From contig BCIX01000006.1 of NCBI GenBank assembly GCA_001600095.1, positions 930,001 through 994,000 of the forward strand: a stretch of 64,000 nucleotides of DNA, read 5' to 3'. Below the pieces are notes generated by a model that was not told the DNA's origin, ran no database searches, and saw nothing but the letters and a program-made list of their open reading frames with translations. This document shows positions 23,415 through 34,779 of the stretch, piece after piece; the stretch's first letter is position 1; each line of letters begins with the position of its first letter. Source of the DNA: Bullera alba (taxonomy: Eukaryota > Basidiomycota > Tremellomycetes > Tremellales > Bulleraceae). Position numbers and translations under genes: made by a program.

Positions 23415-24956
23415 CTAGGACTTGACCGTGCTGAACATCCTATCGCCCTGCACAGCTTGTCAGCTCGAAAGCCCTCGCTGGGGGCCACAATCGTCGACCG
23501 ATGACTCACAGCATCGCCCAGGCCGGGAGAGATGTACCCCCTATCCGTCAACTTGTCGTCCACTCCCCCGATAAAGATCTGCAGATCCAAATGTCAGCGT
23601 GATCTCTTTTCCTTGACGTGACCTGGGGGCCCATTCCTCGGTGACTGGCTTGTGAACAGACCGCGACCCTTGCTACCACCCACCTCGACCTCGGGGAACT
23701 CTTCGTGAACGTGGTCCACGCCCTGACGGCTACCGAGCACTGAAATCAATTTGAGCTGTGCCGGCTTCAATCCCCATTCCGTCAACATGCCCAGCGCAGC
23801 CACCGCCGTGCCTCCAGTCGCAATCAGTGCTGCCCATAGGAATCAGCAGTGCCCGTGATCCCGGAGGCTGACGTACGATCGAGAACAAAGACAATGTCGG
23901 CAGTGACTTCGGTCGGCAGTTTTGAGTAGTACCTATCAAGGCTTAGCACCTTCGTGTGAAGCGCGTATTGGCACCCACTCGATTGCTTGCAGGCTGACTT
24001 TATCACGGAACAGCCCGAGGTGGAGCACCGTTGCGTCGGGGAACAGGTCCAGAGCGGCTAAGCGAGTGCGTGGTCAGCGATCTGGAGACGGGTGAGACTT
24101 CTGCGGCATGATGACGGGGAGGGAAGACTGGTGACTGGGCGATATCGCAGATTGGCGGGACGTCCTGGAGTAGTTCTTGTGCTATGCCAGCCCCTCGCAG
24201 ATGCTGGCGTGCGATCTGCGATCCAAGTCCTTTGCGCTTCGACCTGGAGGCGCAGACCGCCGTCCAAGACACCGCATGGCCAAACCTCCTCCAGCTCATT
24301 CCCCCAGGTGCCCTCGGTACACCCCTCTCCCTCACAACACCTGACAGACTCCTCTCCCTTCTAACACCTGACAGACTCCGACGACCACGCTCGTACTCGT
24401 GGCACTCACCATCTGTCATGCCGATACCGGCCCTCAGGATCGGCGACAGGCCTATCCTCTTCGCAATGGTCTGCCCGGTAAACTCCGCGATCGGCGAGTG
24501 CAACTGTACGCCACCTGGGTCAGCTGTACTTCGCCTATGCGGTGGCTCGACTCACACCGGGGACGTCGGACGTGGGGAGTGAGCGCGTGGCTTCGTAGAG
24601 CATCATCGAGCTGGGGGAGTCAGCATCCCGTCGAGGCGCCATACAGTCATCTGAAGTAGTGGTCGGCCGAGGCGGGGATGGGTGTGTGAAGGACCGTCCC
24701 TGTAACGGAGTCCACACTCCCAGTCACGAATCCCTATCCCCTGCCACCATCCCATCCTACACTCTATCCCCCGGACTGCTCTCCGTCATGCCCCTCGAGC
24801 TCTCCGAGAATGACAGATGAACAGAAATAGAACACGTTGCACGACCCACCCGATCGCCTTGATGCCCTCTCGAAAGTCCTTGGCCGGGAGGTCATGCAGC
24901 CTCAACTGCGTCAACTTCGACAGGACCAGCGGGTGCTGGGAGACGTGGATCGGCAT
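23415..24956 (-). CDS. FUR1: Uracil phosphoribosyltransferase
   Basis: Makes UMP from uracil and PRPP in pyrimidine salvage. Eight exons (24956-24850, 24610-24558, 24514-24410, 24057-23979, 23932-23877, 23829-23684, 23578-23510, 23447-23415) give 215 residues. Seen: MPIHVSQHPLVLSKLTQLR, LYEATRSLPT, PILRAGIGMTD, GLFRDKVSLQAIEYYSKLP, the PRPP loop LIATGGTAVAALGML, and C-terminal GYISPGLGDAGDRMFSTV. Length and order match the compact bacterial-type enzyme, shorter than the long N-terminally extended yeast Fur1. In fungi UPRT activity is also what activates 5-fluorouracil (general knowledge). Gene symbol is by function. Confidence 0.9.
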
Positions 24957-25567
24957 CGGACCGGGTAAGTGTTCACTTTCTGAGCTATAAGCGAAGAGTT
25001 TGAAGGTGTTGCGTGGCTGTCGCAGCGATTGATGGCCGAGGGAACGCGGAGACCTTCTGCTGATGTCGTGTCTAGTGCCTACTGGCGATGGTTCCACTCG
25101 TAGTTTGGTGCCAGTGCTTGGATGTCCTGATTGAGTGTACGTGTAGACCACCGTCTGCAGCAATGTACAGACGATACCCCGACGCCAGCTACACGCAGGC
25201 TCGACGCACGCGCTGATAAGCACTGGAAGATAGAGGACGGGTCGCGCCGGGAATAGCCGAAGTCCGGCTTGGTCGGGGCAGCAGATCCTCTCTCACGGTT
25301 GCTCGGACGGTGTGCACCCGCAGCGAGCGCTGCACTGCTGATTCTACTGGATCTTTGCTGCCTCTGCCAATCTACCAAGGCTACTGCCGGCTGCGGCTCG
25401 CAAACATAGCGAGCAGGTATACCATACACACACAGATTACCGAGAAAAGACCCCGCAATTTCGCCAATCACGCACTAACCCGAAAACGATGCCAGAGACC
25501 AAGTCCACCACTTGTAAACCCCACCACCCCTGACCATGCCCCGATCCACTGATGAGCCTCATCCGCC
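24957..25567. promoter_or_regulatory. UPRT promoter region
   Basis: 611 bp upstream of the UPRT start and downstream of the DUF6534 gene's stop. No gene and no clear motif is seen. Confidence 0.45.
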
Positions 25568-27559
25568 TTACAGGTCCAGCACGCCATACACCTTTCCCGT
25601 ACTCTCACCATATGCCTCATCGGAATCCGACCTGGAATGGTCGTACCGCCTCCACCCACTCCCACCGTTCTTTGCCCCTCTATTCCACGGACTCATCCCC
25701 ATCACCCTCGGACTCGTCTTCTCGCCCACTGTCACCGAGTACGGGCTGTGTAGTTGTTCATGGGCGTCTCTCCCGCTGTCTATGGGATGGAGGGGCACGG
25801 CATGGCTATCCAGGCTCGGGTTGCGATGGCGATTCAGGTTCCCCCGAATGGTTGCTGGGGTGATAGTAGCGACGTCGTGGTCCCTCCATGATTGGAGGAA
25901 TCGCGAGGGCGTGAGTGGAGGCTGGGTAGGTCTCCTCGGTGGAGATCTCGCCGGTCGATCATGATCGTGGGTTGACTCGCCAGTGTCAACTTCGCACATG
26001 GCGCTCCGGGGCATACAGTACGATGCGAGGAGAGTCAGGGAGTAGACTTTTGAGATGAAGATCATGGGGAAGTCCGACCACGAGGTGTGGCTAGAATTAA
26101 TGTTAGCTACTGGTACTCATGGTGGTCGCGCTTTGGGCAGCTGACACTCACCTCTTCAAGTATGTGATCAGCGCGGCGATCTGGAGTGCCGTGACGAGGA
26201 GGCCGCTCTGGGCGAGGAGGTGGACCAAGGCCCAGACGGCTCGGCTGCGTTTATCTCGACGGCGCTAAGAGTGTCTCAGCTGATGAACTACTTGGCTGTC
26301 CAGGAAGCTGGACTGACAATAGCTGACCACACCTGGGTGATGATAACGGCCGTCACTAGGATGTCGGTCGCCTATACTGACGATGAGCGAGCTGAACAGG
26401 CGATCAGAATAGAGACCGGCAGCTCACCGCAGTCGCACTCAGCCATATCGTCGTGAGTGTCGGGAACACGCCATCGCTGTCGACCACTCTACTCGCGTAG
26501 ATGCTAGGCACGAAGGGTCAGCTTGCAGTGGGCAATCGTGACGCTACCAAAAGCTGACTAGTTGGGAAGCATCTATACCCGATGGTCAGCTGAAGTCTCC
26601 GAAGGCAAAGAGCAGTGGCCAGCTCACCCTGATGTAGATGGCGGTCCCCAGCCCTGCTCCGAACCCAAGCGCGATCCCCAGAGCCAGCAACACGCATATC
26701 GACCAGAATTTGACGACAAACGCCACGCTCGATCTTCCCGTCGGGGCTACGCCCGCACGATAGAAGGTGATGCCCGAATGGGCGAGATAGATTTGGACGA
26801 GGGTACATATCGCCGCACTCAGCGCCGGCGAGAGTACCTCTTCCGGTCGTACGCGGACGTCGATGAACTGGGAGGAGGGTGGTCAGCGTTTCACGTCAGG
26901 AACGTGGTACATAGGCTGAGCTAGAGATGATCGGCCTCACGTGAGTCAAGGAGGGGTCGATGATAGTGATCTTGATGAGGCGGGAGCAGTCGGAGACGGT
27001 CTGCGCGACATTGAGGGAGACGACGGTCTGGAGATCGGTTTACAATCAGCTGCGACAGCGTGGCCAGCTGACGACGTACGAAGAGCTAAGGCAGAGTCAC
27101 AGAGTCAGCTCTATCGTCGCGTGGAACTAGCGCCCGCTTTCTCCACTCATGACTCACTAGCAAACGCGTCCGTCGCTTGTGAATTGGATACCGGTCGAAG
27201 AACATGATCGTCTGGAGTCGGATGGTGTAAGACAAGAGGAAAAGTGTACTTCTCGCTTGCTGGCACTCACTCCCATCTAACGCAAGAGTCAGCTTTACCG
27301 TTGATTGAGACACATCAGACAAAGGGAAGCTCACGATCAACGCGCCTGTGCCGAGGATACCGATGAACGTGCCAATGGCAATAGGTCCGAACTACTCGCG
27401 TCAGCTGTAGCTGCTGTACAGCTCGAAGCTCGTCGCGACGACCAACACAGGAGCTGTACTCACGATCGGAAAGTTTGAGAAGGACTGCAAAGGGGGAAGA
27501 CCGCCTGGTCCCTCTCTGGCAGTGGCCCCAGCTGCTCCACTGGGCACGAACGTCGACAT
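25568..27559 (-). CDS. DUF6534-type multi-helix membrane protein
   Basis: Basidiomycete integral membrane protein family of unknown function. About ten short exons. It starts MSTFVPSGAAGATAREG at 27559, then FGPIAIGTFIGILGTGALI (helix 1), TIMFFDRYPIHKRRTRLL, TVVSLNVAQTVSDCSRLI, a helix AICTLVQIYLAHSGITF, another FWSICVLLALGIALGFGAGL, ATDILVTAVIITQ, ALVHLLAQSGLLVTALQIAA and FPMIFISKVYSLTLLASYC. The order of helices and the conserved D-linked segment fit DUF6534. A hydrophilic Ser/Arg/Pro-rich tail of about 140 residues follows. One predicted exon near 27290 may be only six bases; boundaries in the middle are uncertain. Role and ligand are unknown. Confidence 0.8.
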
Positions 27560-28546
27560 GGCTGACGCGAGGTGGGTGGTGGTGCCGATGTGAGAGTGTA
27601 GCTATGAGGAGGAAGAGGAGGTGCAGACTTGCAAGTGAGGTGCGCGTGATATTTAGGTATGGGAGACTCGCACCTCACCATCGGGATGATCGGTGGGTTC
27701 AATTCCGCGATCGAAACCTCACCTCGTTCCAAATGCGAGAAGAGCGCGAGTGCTAGCGAGTGCGAGCGAGTGCTAGACCTGCGGACCGGACTTGGGTTTC
27801 GGTTTGTTTCAGTCACCGACTCACTCCTTGGTCGGAGGGTGAGCACGTGAGACGATTGGGGTGGCAGAAGCGATACCCCAGCCTGGGGCTAGGTGGGATG
27901 GCGAGTAGGCAGTCGGGAGTTGGAGTAGGTAGAGTATAGTCCAGACTTGGTTGCAAGGCACAAATGTCAGAAGCTGATGGGTGGCGAAGAATCAAGGCAC
28001 TGAGAGAAATCAATCGCGCTCGGACCGCCACTCGGAGGTTGCGGGCCACGAGCTGGTCAGGTACGATCGGACGCACAGACCTCTCAACCTCCCCACCTGC
28101 CACCGAGGGCCACTTGTCTTATTGTGCTATCATGCCTATCTGGCGTGCCGGGTGGAGCTGACTGACACTGGAGACTGAATTGCAGCACTATAGATACATG
28201 CGGGAATGGCTGGTACTGAAACGGAGGGTTGGCCATGACGCGACGTCGCGAGCGTCGGAATGGTCGGTATGTGACGGTGTTGCGAAGTCACAGTAGAGGT
28301 GCATAGTCAAGTACAATCGTGGCGAATGCGGTGGGATGTCAATGCCTCGAGTGGTGAGATGGAATCCGAGACGATCCAGAAATCGAGCGATTCCTCGATT
28401 TCCGCACTGGTGAAAGTCCCTAAAGAAGCGCGAGGGACCCTCCAAATGGTTGAATCGCCGCTGAGCGCAGTTGGATGATTTCCAAGCCATCTAGTAATCG
28501 TCGGCTTCTTCGCTCGAACTGCCGCCATTGGCTACCACTCCGACAA
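27560..28546. other. Intergenic: DUF6534 promoter and SGF11 3' flank
   Basis: 987 bp with no protein-like frame. One stretch resembles a tRNA B box by chance but no cloverleaf was found (see rejected items). GAGTGCTAGCGAGTGCGAGCGAG-type short repeats occur at about 27745-27775. Confidence 0.45.
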
Positions 28547-29812
28547 TCAGCTCTCCGGGTCAATACTCGCAGCCGACCACTGCTCACCGTACGAAGGATC
28601 CTCATCTTCCGCGCTCTCCGGGCCCATTTCCAATGGCATCCCCGGCAGGGATTTCCTCCCGGTTGTACCCTTGCCCCCGACGGCGGTGCTCTGGCTGCTG
28701 ATGATGGAGAACTCGGGTGAAGGGGAGTTGACGGGGCTACTGTTATGCACGCTCGAGCCGACGGTGGGCGGCCGCCCGAGCTTGGAAGGGGGCAGGGAGC
28801 CTCTTGAGAGGTTTGCTCCGAGCGGGGTGACTGAGCCTGACAGTTTGGACTTCTTGGTACTTAGCGGTGTCGACCTCTGTGGCGAACGACCTCGTTTCCC
28901 ATTCCCATTGATCGGTTCTAAGCGAGCGTTGTCGATCAGCTGGGTCTAAAGCGCGAGTGGCCGATAGCTGTTGCAAGCAGAAGATGGAGAGAAGGGGGAA
29001 TGCACCCACTCTTGGCCTTTTTCCCACTGACGGAATCCACATCAGAGTCGCCGTTATCGCTGCCCGCCACACTGCCGAGGTACGGTGAAGGACTTGATCG
29101 ATCCCCATTCCCCATCCTCGCTTTCACCGCCGCCGATCTCGCTGCGCCGCGCCTCGTGGACCCATTCAGGCCGAGACACGAGGATAGATGCGGAGCGTAC
29201 CGATTCGACGATATCTACCATCCCCCATGTCAGCGTTGGAACAGATCCGATGCTGCGGCGGCGACCTACCGCTCGACTACAGACCAGACAGTCGAAAAAG
29301 ACATTTCCGCTAGCGTCCATCCGACCACTTCCACTGCCTATCCCGGTATTGCCCCCCGTCCCCTTTTCCGGCCCAACGGTATGCCCTCCGTGCCGGCTGC
29401 TCTCGCCATTGGACTGTACGCCCACGGCATTCGGGTGGGAGGGTTGGGGCGATGACGTCCGGGAAGGGGGGTGGGAATCACTTTGCAAGTGCCCAGGTAA
29501 TGTCGACGAAGCTGGAATCAGAGGGAGATGCGCTCGACACCTTATCAAGGTAAGCGGGTGCCTCTAGGCCACAAGATGCGGTATGGGACTCACTTTGAGC
29601 CGCAAGTTCCGCAGACCACCCGTCCTCGTTTGATCTCCCGGTGCGCCGCTATGGCCGTGCTGAGGATCAAGTCCTCCAGCATCTCGGAGTATATGAGACC
29701 GGCCTAACGCGAGTATCCACGTGAGTCATGGTCAAGCAGACGATACAGGGGTTGACACCTCAAATAGAGAGTTCTAACTCACCACAGCTCGTGTCTCCGC
29801 GTCGGCGGGCAT
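28547..29812 (-). CDS. SGF11: SAGA-associated factor Sgf11 (deubiquitinase module)
   Basis: Zinc-finger subunit that activates the Ubp8 histone H2B deubiquitinase in SAGA. Five exons (29812-29783, 29703-29594, 29540-29270, 29214-29032, 28945-28547) give 330 residues. The N-terminal helix is SEMLEDLILSTAIAAHREIK, which in known Sgf11 packs on Ubp8/Sus1. A CGTCGKC motif follows. The finger spans a splice: DCLVCSRA then ISSNRYAPHLSSCLGL, giving C-x2-C and H-x3-C ligands. The rest is Ser/Pro/Gly-rich, so the protein is much longer than the about 100-residue yeast one. The donor GTCAGT at the end of exon 4 is inferred because it alone keeps the C-terminal frame. Confidence 0.85.
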
Positions 29813-30472
29813 GACTGTACAGTGTTCACTTCAGGTCCCTTTGCGATTCAACCTCGATTCCTTGGGTCGGTTGCGGGAGTCTTGCCTGTGTGCTTTGCGG
29901 TCACCAGGCCTTCAGAGCGATATCAACAGTTGTTGAGCACGCGATTGCTTCTCGACACTAGACGAGCCGTGTCGATCTGTACTGACAGTCTGTCACTGAA
30001 TGCCCTTGCTTGGTTTGAGCTGGACTGCTCGAACGCTCGTCCGTCATGGATCTGAAACGTACACCCCCCTGGCACATCACGTGATTCGGTCCATGCATCT
30101 GTCGGCAATCTCCGCCTCCGCCGGATATTCACCGCATTCGTCATGACTCATGAGCGAATTCATCGCACCACAGCACAGCAGTGTGGTGTTGATCTCATCT
30201 CCTGCCAATCCCTTGTTCAGGAGTACAGCGGAGAGAGCAAGCTCAGTCAGGATCATCCAGTGAACCCGCCAGTGACGATCATTGCACAGCCTGGCCACCT
30301 GGACTGCCTGCCTGCTTTGTTGACAAAGGAGATAAAAGGGGTACGGCGTCGGATCTTCATCTCACTCCGCTCAATCTACCGCACAATCAGTATCTTAATC
30401 TCCGCATTCTCCACCCCAATACACCAATATACATTTACACAGTCCTCGCACGTTACATCCTAGCTTCCTGCG
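29813..30472. promoter_or_regulatory. Divergent promoter region SGF11 / annexin
   Basis: 660 bp. A palindromic E-box TCACGTGA lies at 30077-30084, a site type bound by Cbf1/bHLH proteins in fungi. GATAAAAGG at about 30331 is a possible TATA element 140 bp before the annexin ATG. No gene is seen. Confidence 0.45.
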
Positions 30473-32185
30473 ATGTACGGTCAACAACAGCAATACGGCG
30501 CTCCGCCCAACCAGTACGGCGCTCCTAATCAGTATGGCGCGCCGCCAGCTCAGCAATACGGCGCACCACCCAACCAATACGGTGCGCCTCAAGGTCAATA
30601 TGGTGCACCACCTAATCAATACGGAGCGCCCCCTCCGAACCAATACGGTGCTCCCCCTCCAGGGCAGTATGGCGCTCCGAGCGGTCCTCCCCCTGGTCAG
30701 TATGGTGCACCCCCTCCGAACCAGTATGGTGCACCGGGCGGTCCCCCTCCCGGTCAGTACGGTGCTCCGGGAGGTCCTCCTCCAGGACAATATGGCGCTC
30801 CTGCCCAAGCGCCCTATGGCGCACCTCCTCAACCTCCCTATGGCGCCCCTGTCCAGCAATACGGTGCACCGCAGCAGTCCTTCGGAGCCGGCGGTGGCGC
30901 CGGAGGCAACAGGTTTTTAGGCGTTCCTATACCCTCGCCGCCTCCCGCTATCCCAGTGTCCAATCTCCCAGGTTACAACCCCCAATTCGACGTCGATCGG
31001 ATCAGGAAAGCCACAAAGGTCAGCTAGTTTTCGTTTTTGCTCGAGACACAGCTGACCCCCCGTTCAGGGCTTTGGCACGGATGAGTCAACGATTATCGAC
31101 ACTTTGGCACCGCTCGATGCGTTCAAGATGGACGTGCTGAGTCGGACCTACGAGCAAATGGTCGGAAAGACCTTGAAGAAGACTCTCGAGAAGGAGCTCT
31201 CTTCATGGTGAGCCGTTCTTGAAACCGAATGAACACTATTAACAACCTTGTTAGGCTCGAATACGTCCTTGTTCTGCTGTCCCTCGGACCGCTGCATGGA
31301 GACCTGCACCTCCTTCACAGGGCCTGCTCCGGTATTGGAACCCACGAGGATTTGCTCAATGAGATCTTGTTGGGCAGGACCAACGAAGAGATGTTCTTGT
31401 TGAAAGAGGGGTACAGGCGAGTCTATGGCAAGGACCTGGTCGCGACCATCCGTGGCGAGCTGAGCATGAAGACTGAGCGGTGAGTGGCCAAAGCTGCCTT
31501 GACTACTCTGCCATGGCCGGTGCTGACTGTATAGACTGTTCAACATGGCTCTTAGTGGAACGAGGGATGAGAACCCACAAGTCAATCACCAACTGGTGCA
31601 ACAGGACGTCGAGGCGCTATACCGCGCTGGTCCCGGCAAGATCGGAACGGTGAGTCTACCCCTATTATGCTATTTCTTGGTACCTGGTCGCCGTGACAAT
31701 GCTGACCTTGGTTCTAGGACGAGATTGCCATTTGCGGAATCATGCTCTCTCGCTCAGACGCCCATTTACAAGCTATCGCCCAGGCCTTCCCTCAGCGCCA
31801 CAAGACCTCTCTATCTAAGATGTAAGCTGGCCCAACCATGCCCGATTGCCATACTGGTCAGCGTTGCTGACCCGCTGCTTGCAGGGTGTTGTCTGAATTC
31901 AGCGGACACATGCAGGACGGCCTATACTACATTGCCCGAGGGGCGGAAATGGACGGTCAGGGCGTTGTGCGGGATACAGAACTGCTCGAAGCCTCGATGG
32001 AGGGCGCGGGAACAAAGGACGAGAGGCTGTGCTATCGACTGGTCAGGCTGCATTGGAACAAGCCGCGTTTCCAGGCGATCAAGCAGCAGTACCAGACGAC
32101 GTACAGGCGTACTCTGCGGAAACGCGTCGAGGGGGAGACGACGGGTAAATACGAGAAAGCCCTCGTGGCCATCATCGAGCAGTAG
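30473..32185 (+). CDS. Annexin with long YGAP-repeat N-terminus
   Basis: Calcium-dependent phospholipid-binding protein. Six exons (30473-31018, 31068-31207, 31255-31479, 31535-31649, 31718-31821, 31885-32185) give 476 residues. The first about 140 residues are some 24 repeats of the type NQYGAPP / GQYGAPG. Four annexin repeats follow, begun by [35 protein letters not shown] and [13 protein letters not shown]; the G-x-G-T loops for calcium are kept in all four. It ends [12 protein letters not shown]. Similar Tyr/Gly/Pro-rich heads are known in annexins A7 and A11. All splice junctions keep phase. Confidence 0.95.
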
Positions 32186-32880
32186 CCTGCAGGCTGGGCA
32201 GGCGAGTTATACGTTGAAGGTAGAATGACAAGAGGATGAAGGGGAGGTGAGGGAGGATCAGAAGCCATATCTAGTGTTCTCCACTTGTAGTCTCCAAAGT
32301 AATGTGTCGCGACAAAGCGCGCAAGTACCTTATAAATATTGATGTATCGCTGTTGCCCAGAGTCAACCTCCCCGCCGGGTTCGATGGAAAGAATGTGTTT
32401 AGTATGAGTACGGTCATTCTTCAAGCCGGTCAGTATCGTCCACTGTACCAAAGTCGAGAATCCCTCGTACAGAGGCGCTTTCTCCGCACTTATAATGACG
32501 TGAACGGCATTCCACGATCGTGTCCTTTGCCAGCAGCCCAGGCTCGACCTCCTCGGGACCACCGTGTACCCAATGATCGCAGCGTGTCCCTGCCCATCTG
32601 CAAATGATCGAAACATCGATGCTCCTGTCTGACTCCGCAGAGGTGTGATGCGTGCATGATGGATTATGTGGTAATACAAGGTGTTGATACAGTCTAATGC
32701 AAGTCGCAGCTGCATGGTGGATCAGCCTCGTGCCTATAACGACAAAAGACACGGCTGAAATACTTACCTGGGATATACCAACTGCCTCCCTTCCTCTCGC
32801 CCTTTCTGTCTTCTGATCGTCGGCCTCCAATCCGCTCTCTCTCCCTCGCTTTCTCTGATTCTTCACCTCGCCTGTCCCGC
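32186..32880. other. Intergenic, convergent 3' ends
   Basis: 695 bp between the stops of annexin and the TOM6-like gene. Nothing is recognised beyond 3' UTR sequence. Confidence 0.45.
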
Positions 32881-33156
32881 CTAGAACACTGGGACGAGAG
32901 CACTGCTCAAATCCGATCGGATGAACACCACGCCAACAACGAAGATCGCCGTTGCTTTCAGGATACTAAACCCGGGCCATCAACGCTGTTCCCGATGAAA
33001 CCAACGAAGCGCTTAGCGCACTCACCCGAGGTTCTCCGATCTGTGCTCTGGGGCCATGACCTGATCGTTCCAGAACGCAACCATTGGGTTTCGAGGTGCA
33101 GGGGCGTTCTTGGACGAACCGAGGTATTGCGGCTGCAGCTGCTTTGGCTCGGACAT
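32881..33156 (-). CDS. TOM6: Small tail-anchored protein resembling Tom6 of the mitochondrial import pore
   Basis: Two exons (33156-33026 and 32965-32881) encode 71 residues, too short for a routine open-frame search. The N-terminus is hydrophilic (MSEPKQLQPQYLGSSKN). After FWNDQVMAPEHRSENLG comes a C-terminal membrane segment ILKATAIFVVGVVFIRSDL ending SSALVPVF. The pattern of a hydrophobic helix, F-I/V-x-G-V-x-F-I, then a short tail ending near the membrane resembles Tom6, which stabilises the TOM complex in the outer membrane. Match is by short pattern only, so another small tail-anchored mitochondrial protein is possible. Divergent from the PITH gene. Confidence 0.6.
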
Positions 33157-33497
33157 GATTCTAGTGTTCTAGTGTTGGTTTTTGGGTTGGGCGTGAGGTG
33201 TTGAAGATGCTTGAGAGTGCCGCTGCTATCGATGTTGCCGCTGTCGCCGTCGTTGGACATGTCCTAATTAATCTTGAGGTCTCGGGATTAGTCGGCTTTT
33301 TGAACTGATTAGCCCCGATGTGGCACACTTTCCACCAGCTATATTCACTCGGACCTCCACCGAGCAGGTCCACTCTAAGTTAGCTTTCAACCTCGGAAGT
33401 GCTCTGCGAAGGATGTCAAGTGAGAGTCGAGTGACTCACATTGGTCCGCAGTAACTCTCCCCGACACTCTGATCAATACCCTCTCTCGCTACGCTCG
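33157..33497. promoter_or_regulatory. Divergent promoter region TOM6-like / PITH gene
   Basis: 341 bp serving both start codons. No clear element; no gene. Confidence 0.45.
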
Positions 33498-34549
33498 ATG
33501 TCGCATCAACACTCGCACGGCTGCGGGCACGAGCACGACGGCGATGGACACTCGCACGATGTGCCAATGGAGTCCGGGCCCTCGGACAATCTATACTCCC
33601 AGGTTGACGTGGAGCACGTCGTGGCCCTCAACGCCGAGGGCGGGGGAGAGACCGGGAGGAAGGTCATCAAGTGGGTCTTGGGCGAAGAGACGCCCAGCTA
33701 CAATCTTCGTCGTTGCGGAGGAGAGCTGAGCCGAGCTGATGAGTCATAGGCCTTGGTCGGATAGAGATGATGAGACCAAGGTGAGCTCATATGCACCGGA
33801 ACTGTCTAGAGATTTGAGCTCTTACTCCATGAAAGTGGTGCGAGAGTGAAGTGGACGACAGTCTTATCATCCAGAGTGAGCATCGAGTTCCTCTTCTTGT
33901 CCGATATCCACCGCTTACGCCTTCAGTCCCGTTCATCTCGTCGGTGTCACTGCGTTCAATCTCCATAAAGGCCGGTCCAAGCGGCCGCACGCCCGCAAAA
34001 GTGAACATCGTGAGTATGTTCCTATCTTCGTACATGTCTCAAAGGGTTCATTCGTGTTGAGAGGACCTCGCTGACGGGAACACCTAGTTCAAAGACTCGC
34101 CCGGGATGGATTTCTCCGATGCCGACTCGTCCACGCCGACTCAAAGCCTGGACATGGTGGAGAGCAGGGACGTAGTGGAGTACCAGGTCAAGTGAGTACA
34201 AGTCCCCTCCCGACGCCCACCCCGCTAGCAGCTGCCATTGCCGCGACTGACCCAGCTGACCACCTGTCTAGAGCGGCAAAGTTTGCTGGAATCACTTCTC
34301 TAACTCTGCATTTTCCCGAGAACAACTCTGATGGAGAGGAGGACACCACTCGGGTATACTACATAGGTCTCAGGGGAAAGTGGACGCCGGTGAGCTCTCA
34401 AATCTACTCCATATACCCCGATTTTCGCTAACGGCGTAGTATAGCTGCCCAATCGCCCCGGAGTGATCATTTACGAAAGTGCCGCAAGGCCGACGGATCA
34501 TAAGATGGAGCACGTCACAGAGTCGATGGGCTCCAGACCGGGGTACTAG
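33498..34549 (+). CDS. PITH domain-containing protein
   Basis: Homologue of human PITHD1; the PITH domain is known from the C-terminus of thioredoxin-like TXNL1, where it binds the proteasome. Seven exons (33498-33670, 33750-33780, 33836-33875, 33927-34009, 34088-34191, 34272-34389, 34445-34549) give 217 residues. The head MSHQHSHGCGHEHDGDGHSH is His-rich. Domain landmarks: NLYSQVDVEHVVALNAE, SEVDDSLIIQIPF, SLRSISIKAGPSG, SLTLHFPEN, YYIGLRGKWTPLPNRPG and VIIYESAARPTDHK near the end. No thioredoxin domain precedes it. Confidence 0.92.
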
Positions 34550-34779
34550 GTCCTCCCGGGCGGACCTCCATAGTGGAGTCAAGCTTGCCTCCAGCGAGCT
34601 CTGCAAGACTGCAGAATTGGCCATTGGGATGATAGCAGCCCGTGGCTGCTGGAAAATAGGCTTTGATTGCAGACTTCATACCTTGCAGGATCGCAAGACC
34701 TGAATAGCCACGAAATGCCCTCTGCGTACTCAGCACGTATCGATCTGCACCTCCTCCCGCCAATCTAGGGCCCTCCCCA

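Noticed and set aside
27660..27720. GGTTCAATTCC resembling a tRNA B box
   Set aside because: No matching A box, acceptor stem or anticodon arm could be built at the right distance.
30473..30900. Regular short direct repeats suggesting an array
   Set aside because: They are in-frame codon repeats of the annexin head, with synonymous changes; no spacers or CRISPR features in a fungal genome.
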